A stretch of 44,124 nucleotides of DNA. It comes from Campylobacteraceae bacterium (GTDB lineage Bacteria; Campylobacterota; Campylobacteria; Campylobacterales; Sulfurovaceae). How positions within the stretch are numbered: position 1 is the stretch's first letter; each line of letters opens with the position of its first letter. Below are positions 17,268 to 24,167 of this stretch, one piece after another. The notes under the pieces are model-generated. The model was not told the origin of the DNA and did not search any database. It saw only the letters and a list, made by a program, of their open reading frames with translations. The position numbers and the translations under genes are program-made. The stretch lies in assembly GCA_027063105.1 (NCBI GenBank), contig JAMOSL010000110.1:1-44124 (forward strand), read 5' to 3'.

Positions 17268-18710
17268 ATGGGAATGGATAGTTTAATTGGTGGTACAATC
17301 TGGGATGAGTATAGCCAGAAAGTAACAGATTTAATGAATAACCCACAAAATATGGGTGAGATTACACAAGAACAAGCAGATGAAATGGGTGCAACACTTA
17401 TTGTTGCTGACTTTGGTGCAGAGAGTTGTGGGGACGCAGTAAGATTATATTGGGCTGTTCATCCTAAAAGTGATGTAATCATGCTTTCAAAGTTTAAAAG
17501 CTTTGGTTGTGGAACTGCTATTGCGAGTAGTGATACAATGGCTGAATTATGTAAAGGTAAAACTGTTGATGAGGCAGTTAAAATTACAAATATAGATGTT
17601 GAACATGCAATGAGAGATAATCCAGATACTCCTGCCGTTCCACCACAAAAGATGCATTGTTCACCATACTTTATGCCTGTTCTTACTCCAAAAGGGAAAG
17701 TTCCTATTGGAGAGCTAAAAGAGGGTGATGAGGTTGCTGTTTATACCAAAAACGGTTTAGAAAATACAAAAATAAAAAGAGTTATCTCTTATAAAGTTCC
17801 AAAAGATTATTTAGTTAGAGTTTATCTAAAAACTGAATCAAATGGAATACCTGCATTTTTTGTATTTACAAAAGACCATAAACTTTTGGATAATAATGCT
17901 CAGTGGGTTGAAGTTCAGAATTTATCAGATGGTGATGTAGTTTCTCATGTACATGAAAGTGAAATTTATATAGATGGAGTGCATGAGCTAACTCCTAGAG
18001 ATTGGGGAACTATTGAGAGAAATAATTATAAAATAGAAGTTGATGAAAATGATATGGCTATGGTTTATACTCTTGAAGTGGAACATAGTGAACATAATTA
18101 TATTCAAAATGGTGTAATCTCTAAAAATTGTTCTGTAATGGCTTACGATGTTATTAAAAAGGCTGCAGGACAATATAAGGGTGTAGATATGGAGAGCTTT
18201 GAGACAGAGGTTATAGTATGTGAATGTGCAAGAGTAACTCTATCTACTCTTAGAGAAGTTATTAGATTAAATGATTTAACAACTGTTGAACAAATTACAG
18301 ACTATACTAAAGCTGGAGCATTTTGTAAATCTTGTATTAGACCTGGTGGACATGAAGCTAAAGATATATATTTAGTAGATTTACTGGAAGAGTATGATAA
18401 AGAAAAAATGGCAAAATCTGCTGATGCTTCTGCAAGTGGAGTTAATGTATCATTTGTTGAAATGACAGTAGTTCAAAAACTAAAAGCTGTTGATAAAGTT
18501 ATAGATGATAATATTCGTCAAATGCTTATCATGGATGGTGGCGATATGGAAATACTAGATATTAAAGAGAATGGAGCACATATTGATATTTATATCAGAT
18601 ATTTAGGTGCTTGTAATGGTTGTGCTAGTTCTGCAACAGGAACACTTTTTGCAATTGAAAGTATTTTACAAGAAAAATTAGACGAAAATATTAGAGTTTT
18701 ACCAATATAA
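17268..18710 (+). CDS. nifU: Fe-S cluster scaffold NifU, interrupted by an in-frame mini-intein
   Basis: 480 codons. Removing residues 131-287 leaves a 323-residue NifU of the usual modular type. The IscU-like scaffold has cluster-ligand cysteines C54 (ESCGD), C81 (FGCGTA) and C288 (third ligand, normally MHCSVMAYD). A BFD-like [2Fe-2S] domain has C318, C320, C353 and C356. The C-terminal Nfu domain has C449 and C452 in GACNGCASS. The precursor is continuous with no frameshift. AAAAGGAAAA precedes the ATG. The protein receives sulfur from NifS, encoded just upstream. Without splicing the scaffold would be split next to its third ligand, so intein removal is presumably required. Confidence 0.95.
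   Translation: MGMDSLIGGTIWDEYSQKVTDLMNNPQNMGEITQEQADEMGATLIVADFGAESCGDAVRLYWAVHPKSDVIMLSKFKSFGCGTAIASSDTMAELCKGKTVDEAVKITNIDVEHAMRDNPDTPAVPPQKMHCSPYFMPVLTPKGKVPIGELKEGDEVAVYTKNGLENTKIKRVISYKVPKDYLVRVYLKTESNGIPAFFVFTKDHKLLDNNAQWVEVQNLSDGDVVSHVHESEIYIDGVHELTPRDWGTIERNNYKIEVDENDMAMVYTLEVEHSEHNYIQNGVISKNCSVMAYDVIKKAAGQYKGVDMESFETEVIVCECARVTLSTLREVIRLNDLTTVEQITDYTKAGAFCKSCIRPGGHEAKDIYLVDLLEEYDKEKMAKSADASASGVNVSFVEMTVVQKLKAVDKVIDDNIRQMLIMDGGDMEILDIKENGAHIDIYIRYLGACNGCASSATGTLFAIESILQEKLDENIRVLPI
17658..18128 (+). mobile_element. Mini-intein in NifU (157 residues)
   Basis: Codons 131-287 of nifU. The intein starts with C131 (CSPYFMPVLTPKGKVPIGEL, then KEGDEV), a good block A. Block B is TKDHKLL with T201 and H204 in the TxxH pattern. 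Block F is VYTLEVEHSEHNYI and block G NGVISKN, ending in N287. The next residue, C288, supplies the +1 nucleophile. No LAGLIDADG or other homing endonuclease is present between blocks B and F, and the length suits a mini-intein. The penultimate residue is Lys286 where His is usual. Host NifU has HCSVMAYD at this point, so the site is exactly H130 / C288. Confidence 0.92.
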
Positions 18711-18717
18711 TTAAATA

Positions 18718-18741
18718 AGTCGGAATATCTTCTTTCCGACT
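18718..18741. terminator. Hairpin terminator between nifU and the DnaC-like gene
   Basis: AGTCGGAA (18718-18725) and TTCCGACT (18734-18741) form a perfect 8-bp stem immediately after the nifU stop codon, between convergent genes. The poly-T run is poor, so it may act bidirectionally or as an mRNA 3' stabiliser. Confidence 0.55.
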
Positions 18742-18756
18742 CACCAATTCAATCTC

Positions 18757-19470
18757 TTACTTACCTCTCAAACTATCTCCATTAAAGGCAAATCTTTGAA
18801 TATTGCTCTCTCTTAGCCTATCGGTTAATCTATCTCCTAAAAAGGTTTTAAAGTTACTATCTGTTAAGTTTGTGATATAAATTGTTGGTAGCATTTCGTC
18901 AAATCTGTAACTTAATAACTCTTCTAATTGTATCATTTGCCAATCAATTAATTCTCTCTTTCCAATCTCATCTAAAATTAAGATTTCGGCATCTCTAAAA
19001 TTCTTAAATAATCTATAATCCTTTTGAAAATATAGATTTAGTAGTCGATATTCTGTAATATATTTTACATTTTTTTCTATTCTTTTAATTAAGTCTTTGG
19101 CAAAGGCACAAGAAATATAAGTTTTACCTGTTCCGATTGCACCAAAAAATAGAGTATCAGAACTTGTCTTATTTTCATAAAAATTATTAATTAAATACTC
19201 TGAAACTATTTTTTGTATTTGATTTTTAGGTTCAAAATTTGCTAGTTTATATCTCTTGGGAATATTGGAATTATCCAAAAGATATTTTATTCTTTTCTCT
19301 TTTTTAGTTGCTATATCTATCATGATTTTATTTCTCTCTTTGCAACTAAAGCAGATAAAATTATTTTCATATCCACGATATATTTTTTGACATTGAATAC
19401 ATTTAACTTTTGGTAAATTTTCTAAAAAATCTAGATTAAGCCCTTTTGCAATATTTTTCATAACCTTCAC
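18757..19470 (-). CDS. DnaC/IstB-like AAA+ helicase-loader protein
   Basis: 237 residues. The N-terminus has a four-Cys zinc-ribbon-like segment (CIQCQKIY...CFSCKE). The AAA+ core has Walker A GAIGTGKTY, Walker B ILILDEIGK, sensor-type ITNLT and the Arg-rich box GDRLTDRLRE. This is the DnaC-type loader pattern, which delivers a DnaB-type replicative helicase to an origin. It directly follows the initiator gene (stop TAG then start), as lambda P follows O. The GTG at 19470 abuts that stop; the ATG at 19461 preceded by AAGG is an equally likely start. Accessory, probably phage- or plasmid-derived. Confidence 0.85.
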   Translation of the reverse strand: MKVMKNIAKGLNLDFLENLPKVKCIQCQKIYRGYENNFICFSCKERNKIMIDIATKKEKRIKYLLDNSNIPKRYKLANFEPKNQIQKIVSEYLINNFYENKTSSDTLFFGAIGTGKTYISCAFAKDLIKRIEKNVKYITEYRLLNLYFQKDYRLFKNFRDAEILILDEIGKRELIDWQMIQLEELLSYRFDEMLPTIYITNLTDSNFKTFLGDRLTDRLRESNIQRFAFNGDSLRGK

Positions 19471-20232
19471 CTACCAATTATCTGATATTTCAAATTGTGT
19501 CGGAATATTTCTCAACAAGTCTTTTTTAGGTCTATTCTCTCTTTTTGATTTATTAATCCAAAGCTTGTATGCTGTAACAAAATTAGCGTACTGATAACCT
19601 TTCGCCATAAGTGCATCTTCAAACTCATCTAGTGTCAAAATATCTCTATTTTCAATTGCTTTTATCTTCTCTCTAATCTCATCTTGTTTAACTGCTGATA
19701 CTTGCTCCCAACTCATCTTTTTGGATGAAGTAGTTTTTGCTTTAAAAGTATCTGTCGTAATCTCTGTAGTAGTCTCTGTGTATTCTCTTTGATTTTCATT
19801 ATATATAGGGATAGGGTCAGATTGAGCTGTTGAATGGTTCACTTTGACCCTATTTTGTGGTTCAGATTGAGCCATTGATGTGTTCAAATTGACCTCTTTA
19901 TTGGGTTCAGATTGACCCATTGAAATATTTAATTTTTGATACTCAATCGTATAATAATTCACCCTACTTTTTGAGAGTTTTTCGACCTTCAAAATATCCA
20001 AATCTCTAAGCAATTTTATAACTCTTTTCAGGGTAGTTTTTGACCAAAAAGGAAACTCTAAAAGCCACTCTTCCATAGTTTTATATACCCAGTTTTGACC
20101 ATTTTTATTAAACGAACTTCTCTCTAACCAATAATGAAGTTGTTGTAAAAAGATGGCTTCATTCAACCCAATCTTAACTGCTAATGATGGAATAATTATA
20201 AGTGGTGATTCGTCAAGTAGTAATTTATTCAT
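19471..20232 (-). CDS. Phage/plasmid-type replication initiator with in-gene iterons
   Basis: 253 residues. The N-terminal 100 residues resemble phage replication proteins with a winged-helix domain: AIFLQQLHYWLERS, NGQNWVYKTMEEW, FWSKTTLKRVIKLLRDLDIL. The middle (102-144) contains three tandem 15-residue repeats built on NxSMxQSEP, encoded by iteron DNA. The C-terminal region (about 165-253) is basic and ends IPTQFEISDNW. A helicase-loader gene follows without a gap. By analogy with lambda O, the N-terminal domain would bind the iterons and the C-terminal part would contact the loader. Strong ribosome site (AGAGGAT). Exact family uncertain. Confidence 0.75.
   Translation of the reverse strand: MNKLLLDESPLIIIPSLAVKIGLNEAIFLQQLHYWLERSSFNKNGQNWVYKTMEEWLLEFPFWSKTTLKRVIKLLRDLDILKVEKLSKSRVNYYTIEYQKLNISMGQSEPNKEVNLNTSMAQSEPQNRVKVNHSTAQSDPIPIYNENQREYTETTTEITTDTFKAKTTSSKKMSWEQVSAVKQDEIREKIKAIENRDILTLDEFEDALMAKGYQYANFVTAYKLWINKSKRENRPKKDLLRNIPTQFEISDNW
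19814..19918. repeat. Five iterons inside the initiator gene, candidate element origin
   Basis: Five 15-bp copies start at 19814, 19836, 19859, 19881 and 19904, spaced 22, 23, 22 and 23 bp (about two helical turns). The plus-strand consensus is GGTTCAGATTGACCC; each differs from it by zero to three or four bases. The unit is an imperfect palindrome (GGKTCA/TGAMCC), suggesting a dimeric binding site. AT-rich DNA lies on both sides. The paired 45-bp period keeps the reading frame and creates the protein repeats. Position inside the initiator gene mirrors ori-lambda in gene O. Confidence 0.75.
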
Positions 20233-20493
20233 TTTTTATCCTCTCTGTAAACATTAAAAACCTCAAAAAAAAGACAATAGAGTATCCTCGCTATTTTTTA
20301 TTGAAGTTAAATTTATAAAATATATTTATTATTTATTTAGATTTAAAGTATGTTTTTTAGGCATTAAGATATTATGTAGAGTTTTGCATTTTTATAATCC
20401 TTATTCATTGTTATTTTATGAAGGGATTATATACATATTTGTTTAAAAATTGACTTAAATAGTTGACAAATCTAAATTAATAGACCCCATATA
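20233..20493. promoter_or_regulatory. Regulatory intergenic region of the replication module
   Basis: 261 bp without a gene, very AT-rich. It holds an inverted repeat TATAATCC (20393-20400) / GGATTATA (20424-20431) with additional pairing inside, and the distant inverted pair TTTAGATTT (20337-20345) / AAATCTAAA (20468-20476). A short hairpin AATAG/CTATT (20276-20295) sits before the initiator gene. These are candidate operators for the adjacent HTH protein. None is proven. Confidence 0.4.
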
Positions 20494-20727
20494 TTAACTT
20501 CTGACTATTTTTTCCATCGTACTATAAAATCCTTTAATGGTATTTAATAGTTTATCTTTTTCATCTAGTTCAATCATAAGTTCCATTATTCTTTTCTTAT
20601 CTTTTGGTATACCTCTAGTTTTCCATTGAGAAAGTGCAGAAGTTGAAACATTTAATTCTTGTGATAGTTCAATAGGAGTTAATTGTAATTTTTGATAGAC
20701 TTGTTCCATAATATTATCTTTTTCCAC
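20494..20727 (-). CDS. Small helix-turn-helix regulator (Cro/CI-like)
   Basis: 77 residues. A helix-turn-helix spans about 17-40 (TPIELSQELNVSTSALSQWK), followed by RGIPKDKKRIMELM and a short helical tail that may dimerise. This is the size and layout of phage CI/Cro or bacterial XRE regulators that use a K-RGIP turn. It lies upstream of, and co-directional with, the initiator and loader genes, so it probably controls that module. ribosome site GGAGAG upstream supports the ATG at 20727; M6 is an alternative. Confidence 0.8.
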   Translation of the reverse strand: MEKDNIMEQVYQKLQLTPIELSQELNVSTSALSQWKTRGIPKDKKRIMELMIELDEKDKLLNTIKGFYSTMEKIVRS

Positions 20728-20881
20728 TTTTATTCTCTCCTTAATCTTTTTGTAATTCTACCAAAATTATCAGGTTTTAGTTAATGTTTATGGTGTGGTT
20801 ACGCACCCTATGGATTTTATTTCAATATCCATTAATAAAATTTATTATATTATCTAATTTTTTAATAATAAGGAGACTTTC

Positions 20882-21709
20882 ATGATACTTGCAGAAACTA
20901 TAGAAGAGTTACAGAAGGCAAAACATAATTTAAAAGGGACTATAGGCTTTATACCAACTATGGGTGCATTACATAAAGGTCATTTATCCCTTATCCAACA
21001 AGCACGAAATGAAAATGATATAGTTATAGTATCTATTTTTGTAAATCCTACACAATTTTTAGAGGGTGAGGATTTAGATAGTTATCCAAAGAGAGAAGAA
21101 GCAGATAAAAAAATATGTGAAATAGCTAAAGTTGATATTCTATTTATGCCAAATATTGGAGAGATGTATGAAGATGATGAATTAAATATCTCAGCACCAG
21201 CAATTAGAGGATATATTTTAGAAGGGGAAAGGAGACCTAAACATTTTGATGGAATGTTACAAATCGTTATGAAGCTACTTAATTTATCCTCTTCAACAAA
21301 TGCATATTTTGGAAAAAAAGATGCTCAACAGTTAGTTTTAATTACTCGAATGGTTAAAAATTATTTTATACCTTGTAATATAATAGCATGTGATATTGTT
21401 AGAGATGATTTGGGTTTAGCTCTTAGTAGTAGAAATGCCTATCTATCTGAAGATGACAAAAAAGAGGCATTAAAACTCTCTTCTTCTTTATATTATGCTA
21501 CGAAAATGATTATATCAGGTAAGAAAGAGAGCAATATTATAATACAAGAGATAAAAAATATTCTCAAATGTGATAATATAAAAATAGAGTATATATCTAT
21601 TGTAAGTAGAGATTTCAAACCTTTAGAAGTAGTAGAGATAGGAAATACCATAATACTTATCGCAGTTTTTATTGGAAATACAAGACTTATTGATAATATA
21701 TGGATTTAA
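20882..21709 (+). CDS. panC: Pantothenate synthetase
   Basis: 275 residues, normal size. It joins pantoate and beta-alanine with ATP to make pantothenate for coenzyme A. The nucleotidyl-transferase HIGH-type motif is seen in PTMGALHKGHLSL (25-37). VNPTQF, the substrate-binding FGKKDAQQL and the KMSKS-like ALSSRNAYLS follow. TAAGGAG before the ATG is a strong ribosome site. The gene stands alone between the replication module and the convergent PP-loop gene, so the module may have inserted between nifU and panC. Confidence 0.95.
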   Translation: MILAETIEELQKAKHNLKGTIGFIPTMGALHKGHLSLIQQARNENDIVIVSIFVNPTQFLEGEDLDSYPKREEADKKICEIAKVDILFMPNIGEMYEDDELNISAPAIRGYILEGERRPKHFDGMLQIVMKLLNLSSSTNAYFGKKDAQQLVLITRMVKNYFIPCNIIACDIVRDDLGLALSSRNAYLSEDDKKEALKLSSSLYYATKMIISGKKESNIIIQEIKNILKCDNIKIEYISIVSRDFKPLEVVEIGNTIILIAVFIGNTRLIDNIWI

Positions 21710-21738
21710 AATACTATTAAATAATTTCTTCATCTTAT

Positions 21739-21778
21739 AAGGCTTCCAATGCCCACTGTCGCTATCTCTCTAGTGAGA
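21739..21778. other. GC-richer islet between convergent genes
   Basis: A stretch clearly richer in G+C than its surroundings, lying between the ends of panC and the PP-loop gene. It contains short self-complementary parts: GGC/GCC (21741-21753), CCCACT (21752-21757) with AGTGAG (21772-21777, one mismatch) and TCTC/GAGA. It may be a bidirectional terminator or a remnant of a dispersed repeat. I cannot identify it. Confidence 0.3.
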
Positions 21779-21784
21779 TTATAT

Positions 21785-22771
21785 TTATTTGACATTAAAG
21801 AAATATTTTTGAGCATCTTTCTTCTCTGGGAATGGCGATACTTTTATTATTTCATCTTCATTTAGAGTTATTTCATAAATCTCGTTTGGACTGCTCCTCG
21901 TATATGTTATTGCTATTTTTGAAGCTAATTTTTTATCTTCGGAAGAAGAGTCAGTGCTTAATAATGAAAAAGGTCCACCAATTGGAAGTTTTAGAGCTAT
22001 ATACTTATCACTTTTAATTGATTCTAATCCTTTATTATCTTCTTGGTCTCTTCCTACAACAAGTTTAGCTCCATCTGGTAATCTGAAATGTCTACCAAAT
22101 TTTAATAAGTCAATATCCTCAACACTTAAATTATCGTGTTCTATAAATTCTCTAATTCTGCTACTGAAATGTTCTTCGGTTAATAAGCAACCACCTCCAG
22201 GACTTTCATAATCTTCCCATTCATACTCATCTACTAAGTTCATCTGCATTTCTCTTGAACGACCAGAAATATCTAATAATTTATCTCTATCTATCCAACC
22301 GTTAATCTCTGGAGTTGTTTCATCCATAAGTTTTGCAGACAATGGACGAACAATTAGTTTATCTTCATCTTCGGCTAGTTTTGTAACCTGCTTAATTGCA
22401 TCAGCTCTTTGACTCATAGGTCGTTGTCCTATAACTTCACCTGTAATTAGAAACGAAGCATCAAACCTTTCCATTAGCCCTTTAGCTACTCTAAACATAT
22501 ATCCATGACAATCAATACAAGGATTAAAATTCTTTCCATATCCATAAACTGGATCAAATAGAATCTTTTGAATATATTCTTCTCTAACATCTATAATTTC
22601 GAGTTTAGCTCCTGCTAATAAAGCTCTTTCTCTCATAAGTGCTGTAATGTCTTTTGTACCACCAAATCCTGTTTTAATATGAATGGCGATAACCTCTACA
22701 CCTTGCTCAACGATGAGTTTTATTGCCAACATACTATCTAATCCACCACTAAAGAGTGCTAATGCTTTCAC
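21785..22771 (-). CDS. PP-loop ATPase, tRNA-thiolation-like (ThiI/MnmA-related)
   Basis: 328 residues. The N-terminal ATP-pyrophosphatase domain has the PP-loop SGGLDS at 8-13. A CxxC pair (C85, C88 in NPCIDCHG) and a third cysteine (C195 in PGGGCLLTEE) are spaced as in sulfur-handling members of the family. The last 110 residues (GRHFRLPDGAKLVVGRDQED onwards) resemble the NFACT-R type RNA-binding domain found fused to such enzymes. A tRNA thiolation role is plausible, but MnmA proper is usually separate, so the substrate is unknown. Sulfur would come from a NifS-type desulfurase. Confidence 0.75.
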   Translation of the reverse strand: MKALALFSGGLDSMLAIKLIVEQGVEVIAIHIKTGFGGTKDITALMRERALLAGAKLEIIDVREEYIQKILFDPVYGYGKNFNPCIDCHGYMFRVAKGLMERFDASFLITGEVIGQRPMSQRADAIKQVTKLAEDEDKLIVRPLSAKLMDETTPEINGWIDRDKLLDISGRSREMQMNLVDEYEWEDYESPGGGCLLTEEHFSSRIREFIEHDNLSVEDIDLLKFGRHFRLPDGAKLVVGRDQEDNKGLESIKSDKYIALKLPIGGPFSLLSTDSSSEDKKLASKIAITYTRSSPNEIYEITLNEDEIIKVSPFPEKKDAQKYFFNVK

Positions 22772-22836
22772 CTATATACCTACTTTTCTAATTTAAATAT
22801 TTGGATTATATCCTTATTTGATAATAATTTTATTTA

Positions 22837-24042
22837 TTAATCTAAAATGATTATATTAACCTCTTCACCAATATCCTTACTATTATCGTCTTCTGTAGTA
22901 ACTAATAGAGCAATAGAACCTAGCATATTTGTTAAGATTGCACTAGAACCAACTTTTTTACCATTAAAATCTATCTCGTATTTACCATGGATTAAAGTAT
23001 AATTACAAGCTGTAAATTCTGCTTTTTTAGTTCTTTTTATAAATGGTTCTTTTAGTTTTGCTTTAACTATTTTCATTGGAGATTGAGAGTTTTGTAATTT
23101 TGAGATTAATGGAACTAAATATAAGAGAGCTGTAACAGTTGAAGAGTAAGCAAATCCAGGTAGTCCAATAATAAATTTGTCATCTTTTCTTGCTAAAATT
23201 ATATGTTGACCTGGTTTAACTCTAACACCTTTAAAAACAAGTTCACAATTTAATTCATAAATAATATCTTTTACAAAATCAAAATCACCAACACTTACAC
23301 CACCAGTTGTTACAACTATATCACTTTGTTCTAGTGCATTAGAGATAGCATCTGTAATACTCTCTTTATCATCTTTTATACAACCTAATTGAACTGGTAT
23401 ACCATCATACTTTTTAACGATTGCTTCTAAGATATAATTGTTTGAACTTCTAATCTGTGCATCATTAGTTTGTGTTTGGCCAAGTTCTAATAGTTCACTA
23501 CCAGTAGATAAAATTGAAACCGTTGGTTTTCTATATATTAAAGGAGATACTATATTTAAACTAGCCATAACTCCTATTTCTGGAAAGTTTATTTTTGTAT
23601 TTTTAGGAATTAATTTTTCATTTTTAGAATAGTTTTCTCCTATAGCTCTAACAGAAAATCCTTTGGGAACAGGCTTATTAATTATAATCTTATTATTATC
23701 AACAGTTACATTTTCTATTGGGATTAATGTATCACTACCTTCTGGCATAAGTGATCCAGTAAATGTTTTTATACATTTTCCATCTTCTATTTTATCATTT
23801 AAACTACTACCTGCTGGATTGATGCTAGATATTAAAAGTTCTCCTAAATGAATATCCTTATGTGCAAAGGCATATCCGTCCATAGCTGATGTTGGATATT
23901 CTGGTGAGTTGTGATCTGTTATAATATCTTCTGCTAAAATATAATTTTGAGTATCACATAAATATAGTTTTTCAGTTTTGTATTTTTTTATCTCAAGCTC
24001 ATTAATTAGAGTTATAGATTCGTCAAAGTGTATAAATGTCAT
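22837..24042 (-). CDS. moeA: Molybdopterin molybdenumtransferase MoeA
   Basis: 401 residues, standard length. MoeA inserts molybdate into adenylylated molybdopterin to complete molybdenum cofactor. Visible landmarks are SPEYPTSAMDGYAF near the N-terminus, GSLMPEGSDTLIPIEN, ILSTGSELLELGQ, QIRSSNNYIL, and the MoCF-biosynthesis domain motif VVTTGGVSVGDFDFV followed by VRVKPGQHI and GLPGFAYSS. It serves SoxC, the molybdoenzyme encoded at 28914, among others. It is divergent from typA with 125 bp between. Confidence 0.95.
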   Translation of the reverse strand: MTFIHFDESITLINELEIKKYKTEKLYLCDTQNYILAEDIITDHNSPEYPTSAMDGYAFAHKDIHLGELLISSINPAGSSLNDKIEDGKCIKTFTGSLMPEGSDTLIPIENVTVDNNKIIINKPVPKGFSVRAIGENYSKNEKLIPKNTKINFPEIGVMASLNIVSPLIYRKPTVSILSTGSELLELGQTQTNDAQIRSSNNYILEAIVKKYDGIPVQLGCIKDDKESITDAISNALEQSDIVVTTGGVSVGDFDFVKDIIYELNCELVFKGVRVKPGQHIILARKDDKFIIGLPGFAYSSTVTALLYLVPLISKLQNSQSPMKIVKAKLKEPFIKRTKKAEFTACNYTLIHGKYEIDFNGKKVGSSAILTNMLGSIALLVTTEDDNSKDIGEEVNIIILD

Positions 24043-24101
24043 TATAAAATTCCTTATTTTTAGAAATAATATCTAAATAATAATTATAGTAAGAAACATT
24101 A

Positions 24102-24124
24102 ATCTAAACTTATTTAGATATAAT
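24102..24124 (+). promoter_or_regulatory. Promoter of typA with overlapping palindrome
   Basis: TATAAT (24119-24124) in the context TTTAGATATAATCGCG. The palindrome ATCTAAA (24102-24108) / TTTAGAT (24113-24119) overlaps its left edge. The start site would be about 38 bp before the ATG. The TTTAGATATAAT string recurs at other promoters here, so the palindrome may be coincidental. Confidence 0.5.
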
Positions 24125-24167
24125 CGCGTAAATAAATACATCAAGATGATAAGATAGGAAACAAATA

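Noticed and set aside
17658..18128. Insertion in NifU considered as a bacterial intein-like (BIL) or hedgehog-type Hint domain
   Set aside because: Those usually lack the +1 nucleophile or a C-terminal extein; here Cys1, terminal Asn, +1 Cys and a complete C-extein are all present.
17658..18128. Homing endonuclease within the intein
   Set aside because: Only about 55-60 residues separate blocks B and F and no LAGLIDADG, HNH or GIY-YIG motif is seen.
17988..18173. Open frame on the minus strand across the NifU intein end, considered as a possible intein-encoded gene
   Set aside because: It is antisense to a confident coding region, and its composition (Ile/Phe/Ser-rich) fits a shadow frame.
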